Numbered from the stretch's first letter, positions 16,623-25,126 are shown. The stretch is 64,000 nucleotides of DNA from Microbacterium sp. (GCA_017306415.1 JAFKIL010000006.1:1-64000), one strand, 5' to 3'. Program-made: numbers and translations. The notes: generated by a model not told the origin, from the letters alone.

Positions 16623-18038
16623 TCATACCGTGATCACCTTGGGGGCCGCGACGGCCTTGAGACCCTGGACACCGAACTCGAGTCCGTATCCCGACCCCTT
16701 GACCCCGCCGAACGGGACCACCGGGTTCAGGGAGCCGTGCTGGTTGATCCACACGGTCCCCGACTCGATCTTCTCGGCGACCTGGAGCGCCCGCTCACGG
16801 TCGCCCCACACGGAAGCTCCGAGCGCCTGCAGCGACGCGTTCGCCTGGTCGATGACGAGGTCGACGTCGCGATAGCGGATGACCGGGAGCACGGGACCGA
16901 ACTGCTCGACGTCGACGAGCGCGACGCCGTCGGTGACGTCGGTGACGATCGTGGGCTCGAAGAAGTGCGGACCGAGCTTCGGCAGCGGGTTGCCGCCCGC
17001 GACGATCTTGCCGCCGTTCTTCTTGGCGTCCTTGACGAGCGTGCGCACGATGTCGAACTGCTGCTTGGTCGTCAGCGGACCGACCTCCGACTTCTCGTCG
17101 AGACCGGGGCCGACCACGGCCGCGTCGGCCAGCGTCTTGAGCTCGGCGACGAGGTCGTCGTACACCGACTCGTGCACGTAGAGCCGCTTGAGCGCGGCGC
17201 ACGTCTGGCCCGTGTTGCTGAACGCACCGCCGAAGATCGCGGGGGCGAGCGCCTTCACGTCGGCGCCGGGCAGCACGATACCGGGGTCGTTCCCCCCCAG
17301 TTCGAGGGTGAGGCGGGCGAGGTTGTTCGCCGACGCCTTGACGATCTCGCGGCCGGTGTTGGTCGAACCGGTGAACATGACCTTCGCCACGTCCTTATGG
17401 GCGGCGAGCGCCGCGCCGATCTCGCGACCGCCGGAGATGCCGATGAGCACATCCTCGGGGAGGTGCCGGTTCATCAGCTCGATCACGGCGAGCACCGACA
17501 GCGGCGTGTACTCGCTCGGCTTGGCGACCACCGTGTTGCCCATCCGCAGCGCCGGAGCGATCTGCCAGATGGCGATCAGCGCGGGCCAGTTCCAGGGACT
17601 GATGGCGCCGACGACGCCGAGCGGGACGTAGTGGATCTCCGACTTGGAGTCGCCCGCCTCGAAGACCACCTCGGGTTCGATGACCGTCTCGGCCGCGGAG
17701 CGGATCCACACCGCGCACCCGCCCGCCTCGAAACGCGCGCCGAACCCGTTGATGGGCTTTCCCTGCTCCTGCGCGATGATCCGCGCGAGCTCCTCGAGGT
17801 GCTCCTCGACCTCGTCCGCCGCCCGGCGCAGGATCGCGGACCGCTGCGCGTGGCTGAGGGCGGCCCAGTCCTTCTGCGCCGCCTTCGCGCGCTCGATCGC
17901 GTTGTCGAGGTCGGCGACCGTGCTCTCCTCGACGTAGGCGAAGGTCTGGCCGGTCGCGGCATCCGGGACGGCCCGCGCGTGCTTGGCGTTCTTCGGGACG
18001 CTGATCGCCTCGAGGAGCTGATTCGAGTGCTGAGCCAT
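16623..18038 (-). CDS. NAD(P)-dependent aldehyde dehydrogenase
   Basis: 471 residues, normal ALDH length. Catalytic Cys280 in FSNTGQTCAALKR, general base Glu246 in LTLELGG, cofactor motif FTGSTNTGR (222-230) and SPWNWPAL near 147-154 are all present. AGGAG lies nine bases before ATG 18038. It oxidises an aldehyde to an acid and probably works with the CMD-like and SDR genes just upstream on the same strand. No substrate specificity is claimed. Confidence 0.9.
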   Translation of the reverse strand: MAQHSNQLLEAISVPKNAKHARAVPDAATGQTFAYVEESTVADLDNAIERAKAAQKDWAALSHAQRSAILRRAADEVEEHLEELARIIAQEQGKPINGFGARFEAGGCAVWIRSAAETVIEPEVVFEAGDSKSEIHYVPLGVVGAISPWNWPALIAIWQIAPALRMGNTVVAKPSEYTPLSVLAVIELMNRHLPEDVLIGISGGREIGAALAAHKDVAKVMFTGSTNTGREIVKASANNLARLTLELGGNDPGIVLPGADVKALAPAIFGGAFSNTGQTCAALKRLYVHESVYDDLVAELKTLADAAVVGPGLDEKSEVGPLTTKQQFDIVRTLVKDAKKNGGKIVAGGNPLPKLGPHFFEPTIVTDVTDGVALVDVEQFGPVLPVIRYRDVDLVIDQANASLQALGASVWGDRERALQVAEKIESGTVWINQHGSLNPVVPFGGVKGSGYGLEFGVQGLKAVAAPKVITV

Positions 18039-18086
18039 GCTGATCTCCTTCGATCGGGTTGTCGGATGCGGCGAGCGCGGGCGCGC

Positions 18087-18542
18087 TCAGCGCCTGCCGG
18101 ATGGGGATGCGGCGGGACGGAAGCGGCGGGTCTCCTCCGCCTCGCCGTCGAGCACCGGCGGGATGCCGAGGTCGCGGAAGACGTCGTTGAGGCCGCGGAT
18201 CCCCTCGACCGCGGCCGGGATGCCGCAGTAGAGGAGCGCCTGCAGCACGATCTCGCGCAGCTCGATCGGCGTCACGCCGTTCGCGATCGCCCCACGGGCG
18301 TGCACGCGCAGCTCGTGCGGCTTGCCGGTGGCGACCAGCATCGCGAAGGTGACCTTGCTGCGGTCCTTGATCGACAGGCCGGGCCGCTGCCACACGTCGC
18401 CGAACGTCTCTCGCGTGACGAAGTCCTCGATCTTGTCGTTCACACCCGTCGTATGATCGACGATCGCGTCGGCCCCGGCGGTGCCGAACATCTTCCGCCG
18501 CTGCTCGATGCCGATCTCGTAGAGCTCGTCTCGGATGACCAT
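18087..18542 (-). CDS. Carboxymuconolactone decarboxylase family protein (PcaC-like)
   Basis: 151 residues, a single CMD/AhpD-like helical domain: TRETFGDVWQRPGLSIKDRS (about 43-62), KPHELRVHARGAIANGV, and IVLQALLYCGIPAAVEG near 107. This is the layout of PcaC, which decarboxylates gamma-carboxymuconolactone in the beta-ketoadipate pathway, but no other pca gene is in the window, so the call stays at family level. GAAGGGAC precedes ATG 18542. One of three CMD-family genes here (also 32626 and 57510). Confidence 0.8.
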   Translation of the reverse strand: MVIRDELYEIGIEQRRKMFGTAGADAIVDHTTGVNDKIEDFVTRETFGDVWQRPGLSIKDRSKVTFAMLVATGKPHELRVHARGAIANGVTPIELREIVLQALLYCGIPAAVEGIRGLNDVFRDLGIPPVLDGEAEETRRFRPAASPSGRR

Positions 18543-18734
18543 CGGTGGCGTCCCTTCGTGGTGGTGGAGGCCGGATCCACGCGGCCCCTCGCGCCTCCGG
18601 AGTCACCTCTGACGCCGGACGGATGCAGGTGCGTCGGCACCGCGCTCGAGGAGCGCGGGCGACAAGCCGATCTGAGCACAGGGGTGGGGACGCCTCAACA
18701 CGGCGTTGCTCAACTAGGGCGTTTGCTTTCCTTA

Positions 18735-19442
18735 TCAGCCCGCGGCGAGCTCCGGGTACAGCACCTCCAGCGGCGCGGCGAGCGCCGCCTTGACGTTCCG
18801 GCTCGTGTCGTCGGCCAGCACCTCGTGGTCGCCCCGCTCGAGCCCGTCGTAGATGACGCGGACGATGTCGGCGGGGTCTTCCTTGGGCACATCGAGCTCG
18901 GCGATGAACGGCGTGTCGGTATAGCCGAGGTGCGCCCCGACGACCTGGGTGCCCTGGGCGAGCAGCTCCGTGCGCAGCGAGTTCGTGAGCGACCAGAAGG
19001 CCGCCTTCGACGCGGCGTACGCTCCGCCTCGCGCGAGCCAGCTCAGTGCGGAGTGGATGTCGACGAGCGCGCCGCCGCCGTTCGCCGCGAGCACCGGAGC
19101 GAAGATCTGGGCGACCTGGAGGGCGCCGAACACGTTCGTGTCGAACAGGCGTCGCACCTCATCGATGGGGGTGTCGAGCACCCGCGCGCCGGGCACGCTG
19201 ATCCCGGCGTTGTTCACCACCACCGACGTGTCGGATGCCGCGGCCGCGGCGGCCCGGATGGACTCGGCCGACGTGACGTCGAGGGCGAGGCCCACGACGC
19301 GCTCGTCGTCCCAGGCGCGCGGGTGGCGGGCGGTGGCATAGACGCGTGCGGCGCCGCGGCTCAGCGCCTGCCGGACGAACTCGGTGCCCAGCCCCCCGTT
19401 CGCTCCGGTGATGAGTACGGTGGCGTCGTTCAGCGCGGTCAT
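18735..19442 (-). CDS. Short-chain dehydrogenase/reductase
   Basis: 235 residues. Cofactor motif TGANGGLG (12-19), NNAG (near 76), and active-site YAASKAAF (near 143). The Ser position reads DIHSALSW, as expected. ATG 19442 follows GAGAGGGA. It is divergent from an HxlR regulator with a strong inverted repeat between them, so HxlR control is likely. Product and substrate unknown. Confidence 0.87.
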   Translation of the reverse strand: MTALNDATVLITGANGGLGTEFVRQALSRGAARVYATARHPRAWDDERVVGLALDVTSAESIRAAAAAASDTSVVVNNAGISVPGARVLDTPIDEVRRLFDTNVFGALQVAQIFAPVLAANGGGALVDIHSALSWLARGGAYAASKAAFWSLTNSLRTELLAQGTQVVGAHLGYTDTPFIAELDVPKEDPADIVRVIYDGLERGDHEVLADDTSRNVKAALAAPLEVLYPELAAG

Positions 19443-19469
19443 TGCAGTCCCTCTCGTCGGGTCTAGGTT

Positions 19470-19494
19470 GCTAGCTTGGTTTTTCCAAACTAGC
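19470..19494. promoter_or_regulatory. Candidate HxlR operator
   Basis: A 10-base inverted repeat, GCTAGCTTGG - TTTTT - CCAAACTAGC, with a single mismatch. It sits 28 bases before the SDR start and 130 bases before the divergent HxlR gene. The adjacent divergent regulator makes it the natural binding site; no binding evidence exists. Confidence 0.55.
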
Positions 19495-19623
19495 TGCTAC
19501 TGTAGCCGCATGCCGACACTCTCGCCCCGCGCCTCCTTCTGGACGGCCGCCGTCGCGGCGAACCCGCGCAGCGGTATGGTGGCCCATCGCTTGGTCCGCC
19601 CAACTCAGCGATAGCATCCGGAC

Positions 19624-20094
19624 GTGGACGCCATGGAACTGCCCTCGAACCGCAACTGCTCGATCGCCCGGAGCCTGTCGGTGCTCGGCCAGAAGTGGAA
19701 CCTCCTGATCATGCGCGAGGCGCACCGGGGCCGCACGCGGTACGCCGACTTCCGCCGGATCGGCATCCCGAGCGACATCCTCGCGACCCGCCTCGACGCG
19801 CTGGTCGAAGACGGTCTCCTCCAGCGGCAGCCGTACCAGGAGCCGGGGCAGCGGGTACGCGACGAGTACGTACTCACCGAGGCCGGGCGCGACCTCCTGC
19901 CCGTCCTTGCGGCGCTCACGGAGTGGGGCGACAAGCACCGGCCGACCGGCCGCGGACCGACGGCGATCTACGTCGACGAGAAGTCGGGTGACGAGGTGCG
20001 CCTCGACTTCGTCCCTGCCGGGATGCCGCCGGCCGCGGACGCCGTCAGGATGGCGTGGGGGCCCGGCTACGACGGGCCCGAGCCGACGTCGTGA
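19624..20094 (+). CDS. HxlR-family transcriptional regulator
   Basis: 156 residues (GTG 19624; an in-frame ATG at 19633 is equally possible). Winged-helix region: NCSIARSLSVLGQKWNLLIM (residues about 13-32), then RTRYADFRRIGIPSDILATR and a wing ending EYVLTEAGRDLLPV. The Cys near the start of helix 1 (SNRNCSI) is the conserved position used for redox or aldehyde sensing in some members. It is divergent from the SDR it probably controls. Confidence 0.88.
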   Translation: MDAMELPSNRNCSIARSLSVLGQKWNLLIMREAHRGRTRYADFRRIGIPSDILATRLDALVEDGLLQRQPYQEPGQRVRDEYVLTEAGRDLLPVLAALTEWGDKHRPTGRGPTAIYVDEKSGDEVRLDFVPAGMPPAADAVRMAWGPGYDGPEPTS

Positions 20095-20128
20095 GCCCGC
20101 TCGACCGCGGCCCACTCGCCGCGAGCGA

Positions 20129-20428
20129 TCAGCGGCGGAACGCCTCGAGGTCGAGGGAGACCATGTCCGGCCGGCCGGGAAGCAGCCGTGCGGGCACCAC
20201 CATGCCCACGCGGGGCCAGTGCTTGCGCCGCAGGACGGCCTCGAACCGCGCGGTCTGCGGCTCGACGCCCTTCGCCTCGGCGGCGACCTCGAGCAGGCAT
20301 TTCGAGAACGGCGCGCGACCCACCGGATCGGTCACCGACAGGATGGTCGCGGTGCCGCGCACCGAATCGGCCATCGGATCGCTGAAGAACTTCTTCAGCC
20401 ATCCCGTTGCGGTCTCGCCCTCGCTCAT
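20129..20428 (-). CDS. Small conserved-looking protein of unknown function
   Basis: 99 residues, no signal or membrane segment. It reads as a compact soluble protein: TGWLKKFFSDPMADSVRGTA near the start, then KCLLEVAAEAKGVEP and a basic tail PGRPDMVSLDLEAFRR. The first-codon context and GC-rich third positions support coding. It converges on the HxlR gene and diverges from the LLM oxidoreductase. I do not recognise the family. Confidence 0.55.
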   Translation of the reverse strand: MSEGETATGWLKKFFSDPMADSVRGTATILSVTDPVGRAPFSKCLLEVAAEAKGVEPQTARFEAVLRRKHWPRVGMVVPARLLPGRPDMVSLDLEAFRR

Positions 20429-20611
20429 GCGCTCAGCCTAAGGCGCGGGAGCGCTCAGTTGGCGGCCGGCGGCGCGACGACGGACCGGGTGATGATCCAT
20501 ATAGGCGATCGCAATCATGGGCGCCGCCCGCGGCCGGTACGACTGCTGGCAGAGTGAACGGCGGTCACCCATTCACTGAGCCGGGGTCTCCTCCGGGGAG
20601 CGAAGGAGCAC

Positions 20612-21487
20612 ATGGACCCCACGATCGCGGGACTGGGGGGCGTCGGCGTGTGGAGCCGGGAGCTCCGGTACAACTCCGACCGCGCGGCGGTGCGGGATGC
20701 CGCGACCGAGCTGGAGGAGCTGGGCTACACGTCGCTGTTCATCCCCGACGCCGGCGGCGACCCCCTCGGCGTCGCCGACGAGCTGCTCTCGGTGACCGGA
20801 TCGATCACGGTGGCCACCGGCATCCTGAACATCTGGATGCACGAGCCTGCACAGGTCGTCCGCGAGTATCGGGCGCTGCGCGCGCGTCGTGCGGACCGGT
20901 TCGTCCTGGGCATCGGAAACAGCCACGCCACGATCGTCGACGCCGACGAACCCGGCCGCTACCGGCGCCCGGTCTCGCGCATGATCGCCTACCTCGACGA
21001 CCTGGCGGCGGCCGGTCTCGACACGAAGGAGGAGGTCATCCTCGGCGCCCTCGGGCCGCGGATGCTGGAGCTGTCGGGCACGCGCGCCGCGGGAGCCCAC
21101 CCGTACCTGGTGACGGTGGACTACCTGCGGGAGGCGCGGCGGATCCTCGGCGACGGCAGGCTGCTCGCCCCCGAGCTCGGCGTGGTGCTCGAGGCGGACC
21201 CCGAGGTGGCGCGCGCCCGCGGCCGCGACCACGTGTCGGGCTACCTGGAGCTGCCGAACTACCTCACGAACCTGCAGCGCCTCGGCTACGGGGACGACGA
21301 CTTCGCCGACGGCGGGAGCGACCGCCTCATCGACGACATCGTCGCGTGGGGGACGCCTGAGGCCGTGCGCGAGCGCATCGACGCGTACCTGGCCGCAGGA
21401 GCCGACCACGTCTGCGTGCAGATGCTCAACGTGCCGGACGAGCACCTCCCACTCACGGACTGGCGCCGGCTGGCCGAGGTGCTCTGA
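20612..21487 (+). CDS. LLM-class (luciferase-like) F420/FMN-dependent oxidoreductase
   Basis: 291 residues of the bacterial luciferase-like TIM-barrel family, actinobacterial F420-type by look: ELEELGYTSLFIPDAGGDP near 32-50, VATGILNIWMHEP (68-80), RFVLGIGNSH near 105, and the late GTPEAVRERIDAYLAAGAD. AAGGAG lies before ATG 20612. It would use F420 or FMN to oxidise or reduce an unknown substrate. It is the last recognisable metabolic gene before the accessory island begins. Confidence 0.85.
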   Translation: MDPTIAGLGGVGVWSRELRYNSDRAAVRDAATELEELGYTSLFIPDAGGDPLGVADELLSVTGSITVATGILNIWMHEPAQVVREYRALRARRADRFVLGIGNSHATIVDADEPGRYRRPVSRMIAYLDDLAAAGLDTKEEVILGALGPRMLELSGTRAAGAHPYLVTVDYLREARRILGDGRLLAPELGVVLEADPEVARARGRDHVSGYLELPNYLTNLQRLGYGDDDFADGGSDRLIDDIVAWGTPEAVRERIDAYLAAGADHVCVQMLNVPDEHLPLTDWRRLAEVL

Positions 21488-21519
21488 CCGCCGGCTGCTG
21501 CCTCATCTGCGCGCGGCAC

Positions 21520-21774
21520 CTACCTCGCCATCACTTGTTCCACGCAGCGGACAACGCGTGATGGAAATCGGTGGTCTTTCTGGATGTGCGCGAGAGCTGC
21601 ATCTTCGGATTCGACCCCCGCACGGATGATCTCGCCGCCCACGGTGACGGTCCCGGGTTCCCAGAAAGGGGGCGGCGTGGGTGAGCGCATACTCGGGACG
21701 CCATCGCGCCGATGATCCGCGCGGTCGCGCTGTTCGGCGATCCGACCAACGCCAAAGAGTTGGATTGAGTACAT
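21520..21774 (-). CDS. Doubtful 84-codon reading frame at island left edge
   Basis: Only the C-terminal half (WEPGTVTVGGEIIRAGVESE, then DAALAHIQKDHRFPSRVV) reads like protein; the first 40 codons do not. It may be the remnant of a longer gene broken by insertion of the island. The 316-base stretch 21488-21803 holds nothing else I can identify. Confidence 0.25.
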   Translation of the reverse strand: MYSIQLFGVGRIAEQRDRADHRRDGVPSMRSPTPPPFWEPGTVTVGGEIIRAGVESEDAALAHIQKDHRFPSRVVRCVEQVMAR

Positions 21775-21803
21775 GTTGAGGACGTCAGCCTAGGCTGTGC
21801 GTG

Positions 21804-22163
21804 ATGGACGACGGAGAAGCTCGCGTCTGGCCACTCGACCTGTCAGTCTGGCTGTGGTTGACCCAACTCGTAGTTGCCGGCGTCGCCAGCTTCTTAGTGC
21901 TCGCTCGCCGGTGGAGTGTTCCGCACTGTGGTTTGCGGTGCGACTTCGTACAGCTCGAGACCGCTGGCGACGTGTTCCTCGTCATCGCCTGGATGGCCCT
22001 GCTGGCCAGCGTGGTCGCTCTCACCCTCCTGTGGGTGTTCCGACGGTCCGGATCTCGATTCCGGCGCGGCGACTGGCTGATCCCTCTGGCAGGAATCATC
22101 GTCACGATCGTCGCCGCGCTCATCGCTTACCAGGTGAGCAACGCCGCGCTTCTGTTCCACTGA
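21804..22163 (+). CDS. Small integral membrane protein, unknown
   Basis: 119 residues with three hydrophobic segments: about 12-35 (LWLTQLVVAGVASFLVL), 55-80 (DVFLVIAWMALLASVVALTL) and 92-115 (LIPLAGIIVTIVAALIAYQV). The short loops are Arg-rich. An in-frame GTG at 21801 is directly before the ATG. No family recognised. It is the first clear gene of the accessory island and has less biased codon use than the flanking metabolic genes. Confidence 0.55.
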   Translation: MDDGEARVWPLDLSVWLWLTQLVVAGVASFLVLARRWSVPHCGLRCDFVQLETAGDVFLVIAWMALLASVVALTLLWVFRRSGSRFRRGDWLIPLAGIIVTIVAALIAYQVSNAALLFH

Positions 22164-22297
22164 CCGTGGGTGACGCGACCCCACGGGAATCACGCGTATC
22201 GACCGCGCGTGCCGTTCGAAGACGAGTCCGTCCGCGTGAAGGCAGACGCCGTACACCGGACCGCGACAGCGGTCTCATCCGAGTCGAGGGCCCCCTA

Positions 22298-22325
22298 ATC
22301 TGACATAGTACCCATTATAGGTTGT
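22298..22325 (-). other. dif-like Xer recombination site A (degenerate XerC arm)
   Basis: Read on the minus strand, the 28 bases have the 11-6-11 dif layout: XerC-side arm ACAACCTATAA, spacer TGGGTA, XerD-side arm CTATGTCAGAT. The XerD arm differs by one base from that of site B at 26709 and resembles the E. coli arm TTATGTTAAAT. The XerC arm keeps only the CC and ATAA positions. Same orientation as site B, 4.4 kb away, and 64 bases before the antitoxin gene. Confidence 0.55.
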
Positions 22326-22388
22326 TTTACTGTCGTTTTTCTGTGTTTCCTTTGGCTTCTATTCGCTGTCTGAGCGTATGATGGGGTC

Positions 22389-22769
22389 ATGGTCACGTCG
22401 AGCGCACTTCAACTGCATCGGGAGTCCAGCCGGATCGAGCCGTTCCAGCTGGTCCAGGAGCTCAATGCCGCACTGGGGACGACGCTCGTGTCGACACTTG
22501 CAGGCGCCCGCAACAGGTCGCAGGCGCACGAATGGGCGAAGCCGGACGGTGCTGAGCCTCGCGAGAGTGCATGGAACCGTCTGCAGTTCGCGTACCAGAT
22601 GTGGTCCGTGCTCGAGCAAGCGGAAGGCGCCGGGGTGGCGCGCCGCTGGTTCATCGGCGGCAATCCACTTCTGTCGGAGACGTCCCCTGTGATGGCGATA
22701 CGAGCAGATCGGCATGCAGAGGTTCGTCGCGCGGCCGAGGCGTTTATCGAGGGCGACGTCGACGAATGA
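22389..22769 (+). CDS. MbcA/ParS-type antitoxin (Xre-MbcA-ParS family)
   Basis: 126 residues. The N-terminal half is a helical, probably DNA-binding region (FQLVQELNAALGTTLVSTLA). The C-terminal half has the toxin-binding pattern of MbcA/ParS proteins: WSVLEQAEGAGVARRWFIGG, PLLSETSPVMAIR, then RRAAEAFIEGDVDE. Its stop overlaps the toxin start (ATGA), the standard order antitoxin-toxin. The AT-rich 90 bases upstream (22300-22388) should hold an autoregulated promoter, and the dif-like site lies in the same gap. Confidence 0.75.
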   Translation: MVTSSALQLHRESSRIEPFQLVQELNAALGTTLVSTLAGARNRSQAHEWAKPDGAEPRESAWNRLQFAYQMWSVLEQAEGAGVARRWFIGGNPLLSETSPVMAIRADRHAEVRRAAEAFIEGDVDE

Positions 22770-23551
22770 CGCTGGCCGTTGCCCGCACATGCATCAGCAG
22801 CGGGCTTCGTCTTCTGCCGCTCGGCCCGACGATTGGTTACCACGTCGGCAAGGCCACGTACCCGCAGCCGTCAGCGCCCGAGCGTACCCCGGACCGACAT
22901 CGTCAGGACTGGGGGCGATTCGACACACTCGGATGCACGTACTACGTCGCGGAAACGCCGGAGACGGCGTTCGCCGAGGTCCTCGCCTTCTTCAAGTTGC
23001 CGAATGGTGCGCTCGACCCGCTCGCAGACATCGCTGACGCGCTCGGGATCTCGCGCGCCCAGGCGATCGCGTATGTCGTCGAAGACTGGGAAGCGATCGA
23101 GAGTGATTTTCGTGGGGTTGGTGCGGTCCCCGCGGAGTGGCGCACCAGTCGCCGTCTCTACGAGGTGCAGCTGGAAGACGACGGATGGGTCGTCGACATT
23201 CAACACCCAGACTCGATCGCCGCGCTGGAGGCCGCCCACGAAGGCCGGATCGCGCGGTGGCTTGCGCAGCAGGGCGTGCCGGCCCTCACGGTCTCCACGT
23301 TGACCAGTGAGAATCGGCTCGTTACCACCATGCTTGCCGAGCTCATCCGCGAAGCGGTTCTCGACGACGGCACCTCTCCTCGAGGCGTGCACTTCGGAAG
23401 CAAGCACGGTGGCGCGTGGTGCCGCGGGATCTGGATTCCCGAGTCCGCTCCCCCCGCGCCCCGAGCAGTGATTCTCTCGGAGACACTGATCGCCATCGAC
23501 GACCCAGCACTCCTGACCACCGCTCGTAGGTTCCGGCTCGACGTCGGCTGA
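22766..23551 (+). CDS. RES-domain toxin (NAD+-degrading MbcT/Res family)
   Basis: 261 residues. RES-domain features: GRFDTLGCTYYVAETPETAF (residues about 51-70) followed by AEVL, whose Glu is conserved. The family's early Tyr-Arg pair appears as GYHVG, with His where Arg usually sits. Known members phosphorolyse or hydrolyse NAD+ and stop growth when free of antitoxin. At 261 residues it is longer than the typical 150-220. Overlap with the antitoxin gene and the partner's type make the call strong, though the missing Arg leaves activity uncertain. Confidence 0.75.
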   Translation: MTLAVARTCISSGLRLLPLGPTIGYHVGKATYPQPSAPERTPDRHRQDWGRFDTLGCTYYVAETPETAFAEVLAFFKLPNGALDPLADIADALGISRAQAIAYVVEDWEAIESDFRGVGAVPAEWRTSRRLYEVQLEDDGWVVDIQHPDSIAALEAAHEGRIARWLAQQGVPALTVSTLTSENRLVTTMLAELIREAVLDDGTSPRGVHFGSKHGGAWCRGIWIPESAPPAPRAVILSETLIAIDDPALLTTARRFRLDVG

Positions 23552-23642
23552 GTCTCACACCCATAGGCTGCGCTCTACCGCCCTCCCCGGCGCGCGGTGA
23601 AGATCATGTGATGTTCTTACACGGCGGCGGCGTCAACCAGAT

Positions 23643-23686
23643 CGTTGTCCGGCGCGCGGGGTTGAACCCCCGCGCGCCGGACAACG
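23643..23686. terminator. Strong bidirectional hairpin terminator
   Basis: A perfect 19-base inverted repeat (left arm 23643-23661, right arm 23668-23686) with a 6-base loop TTGAAC; the stem core is GTCCGGCGCGCGGGG. It lies between the toxin gene end (plus) and the secreted-protein gene end (minus) and can terminate both. No T-run, as usual in such GC-rich genomes. Confidence 0.8.
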
Positions 23687-23705
23687 AGTCTTCAGATGAC
23701 CTGGA

Positions 23706-24404
23706 TCAGTAGTTGTCGATGGTGACCTTTGATGGAGTCACCTTGAGGGAGAGGTACATGTCTTCTGAGGACAGGCCGTTCCAGCTGGTGAACTTGGTGT
23801 GCATTTGGACGGTTGCGGGACCCGAACTTGAGTAGTTGGCACGCGTGAACGTAAACTTCGGCGCCGTCACGCTTCCGTAGGCGGTTGCGGCCGAAGCCGA
23901 ACCCCATCCGCTGACGTTCGCGCCCGTTGACCAGCGTGAGTATCCCGACTTGAATTTCAGAACGGTCATCCCGTCATCGAACTTGATCAAGCAGCCGCTG
24001 TAGATCGCGATGCTCGAGGTGCTTTGGTTCTTGCACCCCGATATCGTGTTGACGGCCAGTGTCGTGATCGTGCCGCTGTTCGGCGCCAGCTGAGGGTCCT
24101 GGGTCACGCTGAGGACGCGAACTGATCCGTCTCTGAATGTGTACCGCGTCGCTGTTCCGTTGTTGATCGGCTGGGAACGGACAGGATCGGCATCGGATCG
24201 CTGAGAATCCAGCAGCTCCCCGCGATCCAGCTTGACGACCAATCGGTCGATGGTACGGTCGCTCACTCCTTGATCGTGGAGCCAGCTGATTGCGGAACTC
24301 CAGTCCGGTGGCGGGGTGGGCGTGGCCGCCTGAGCAGCTTGTGCTCCCACGGCTGAAAGCAGGACGACGATCAGTGTCGCGATTGCGCGAGTCTTGATTT
24401 TCAT
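23706..24404 (-). CDS. Secreted protein of unknown function, paralogue 2 of a tandem pair
   Basis: 232 residues with a Sec signal peptide (MKIKTR, hydrophobic core, cleavage near AQAAQA). The mature protein has a short helical region (WLHDQGVSDRTIDRLVVKLD), a DGSVRVLSVTQDP strand block, a Cys pair (SGCKNQ and YSGCLI), and an SSGPATVQM block near 190. The same ordered blocks occur in the upstream gene, so the two are diverged copies. AAAGGAAG lies before ATG 24404. I do not recognise the fold; the pattern suggests a small beta-rich exported effector or cell-surface factor. Confidence 0.6.
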   Translation of the reverse strand: MKIKTRAIATLIVVLLSAVGAQAAQAATPTPPPDWSSAISWLHDQGVSDRTIDRLVVKLDRGELLDSQRSDADPVRSQPINNGTATRYTFRDGSVRVLSVTQDPQLAPNSGTITTLAVNTISGCKNQSTSSIAIYSGCLIKFDDGMTVLKFKSGYSRWSTGANVSGWGSASAATAYGSVTAPKFTFTRANYSSSGPATVQMHTKFTSWNGLSSEDMYLSLKVTPSKVTIDNY

Positions 24405-24415
24405 GGTGCTTCCTT

Positions 24416-25126
24416 TCAGAACCCGGACCGGCTGCTGGATGCCGACGTGCCGGTGACTTTCAGCGTGATGGAGACGTTCGCCGAGGAGTAGGGCGTCTTG
24501 TAGAGAGATTTTCCTACGGCGGTGGCGGGGCCCGAGGAGCTCTGCGACTTCCTGGAGATCGAAAGGGACGGGGTCGATGCGGTGCCGCCGACGGCCCATT
24601 CGTAGGGCTGGCGGAGCGCATCGACGACTCCGATTCCGTACGCCTGGGTGTAGTCAGCCCGGAAGGAGAGGATCAGGTAGGCCGATGTCTCCTCGACGCG
24701 GCAGTTTTTGTAGTTCGTGTAGTTGGTCCCACGAATAGTCCCTTCACACGCCCCAACGCTCAAAGTCGTGATCCCCCCTGCAGCCTGCGGAAGGGGCTGT
24801 TCCAGTCGCGACTCTGTTACCGATCCGTCGGCGAAGCGTCGGGTGGTCACGACCCAGCTTCCATCACGGTGCGTGTCTTCCGCGACAGGATTTGCGTTCG
24901 GCTGGGACGATTGAGGCATCTTTCCGTGGAGGATGTCAGCGGCGAGTCGCGATGCGACCTTGTCGGGCACGCCATGGCCGACGTACCAATCGTGGATCTG
25001 GCTGTACGCCTGGCCTGAATCTCCCCCGCCATCATCGGCTTTCGCCTCGTTTGGCGCTCCCAACGGGATAGCCAACGCCCCCGCGATCGCCAGTGTGAGG
25101 GCACAGTTCGCCCATATTTTCTTCAT
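24416..25126 (-). CDS. Secreted protein of unknown function, paralogue 1 of a tandem pair
   Basis: 236 residues with a Sec signal (MKKIWANCALTLAIAGALAI, cleavage near AKA-DDG). Blocks shared with the downstream paralogue: IHDWYVGHGVPDKVASRLAA, FADGSVTESRLEQPLP, GITTLSVGACEG with a second Cys in NCRVEE, and SSSGPATAVGK near 205. The next gene starts 11 bases downstream, so they are co-transcribed. The mature region is Ser/Thr-rich towards the end. Nothing in the sequence assigns an activity. Confidence 0.6.
   Translation of the reverse strand: MKKIWANCALTLAIAGALAIPLGAPNEAKADDGGGDSGQAYSQIHDWYVGHGVPDKVASRLAADILHGKMPQSSQPNANPVAEDTHRDGSWVVTTRRFADGSVTESRLEQPLPQAAGGITTLSVGACEGTIRGTNYTNYKNCRVEETSAYLILSFRADYTQAYGIGVVDALRQPYEWAVGGTASTPSLSISRKSQSSSGPATAVGKSLYKTPYSSANVSITLKVTGTSASSSRSGF

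Noticed and set aside
21488-21803. A tRNA gene as island attachment site
   Set aside because: I looked for a T-arm and acceptor stem near the left edge and found no cloverleaf.
23643-23686. Inverted repeat as an insertion-sequence end
   Set aside because: No transposase and no second copy; position between two converging genes fits a terminator.
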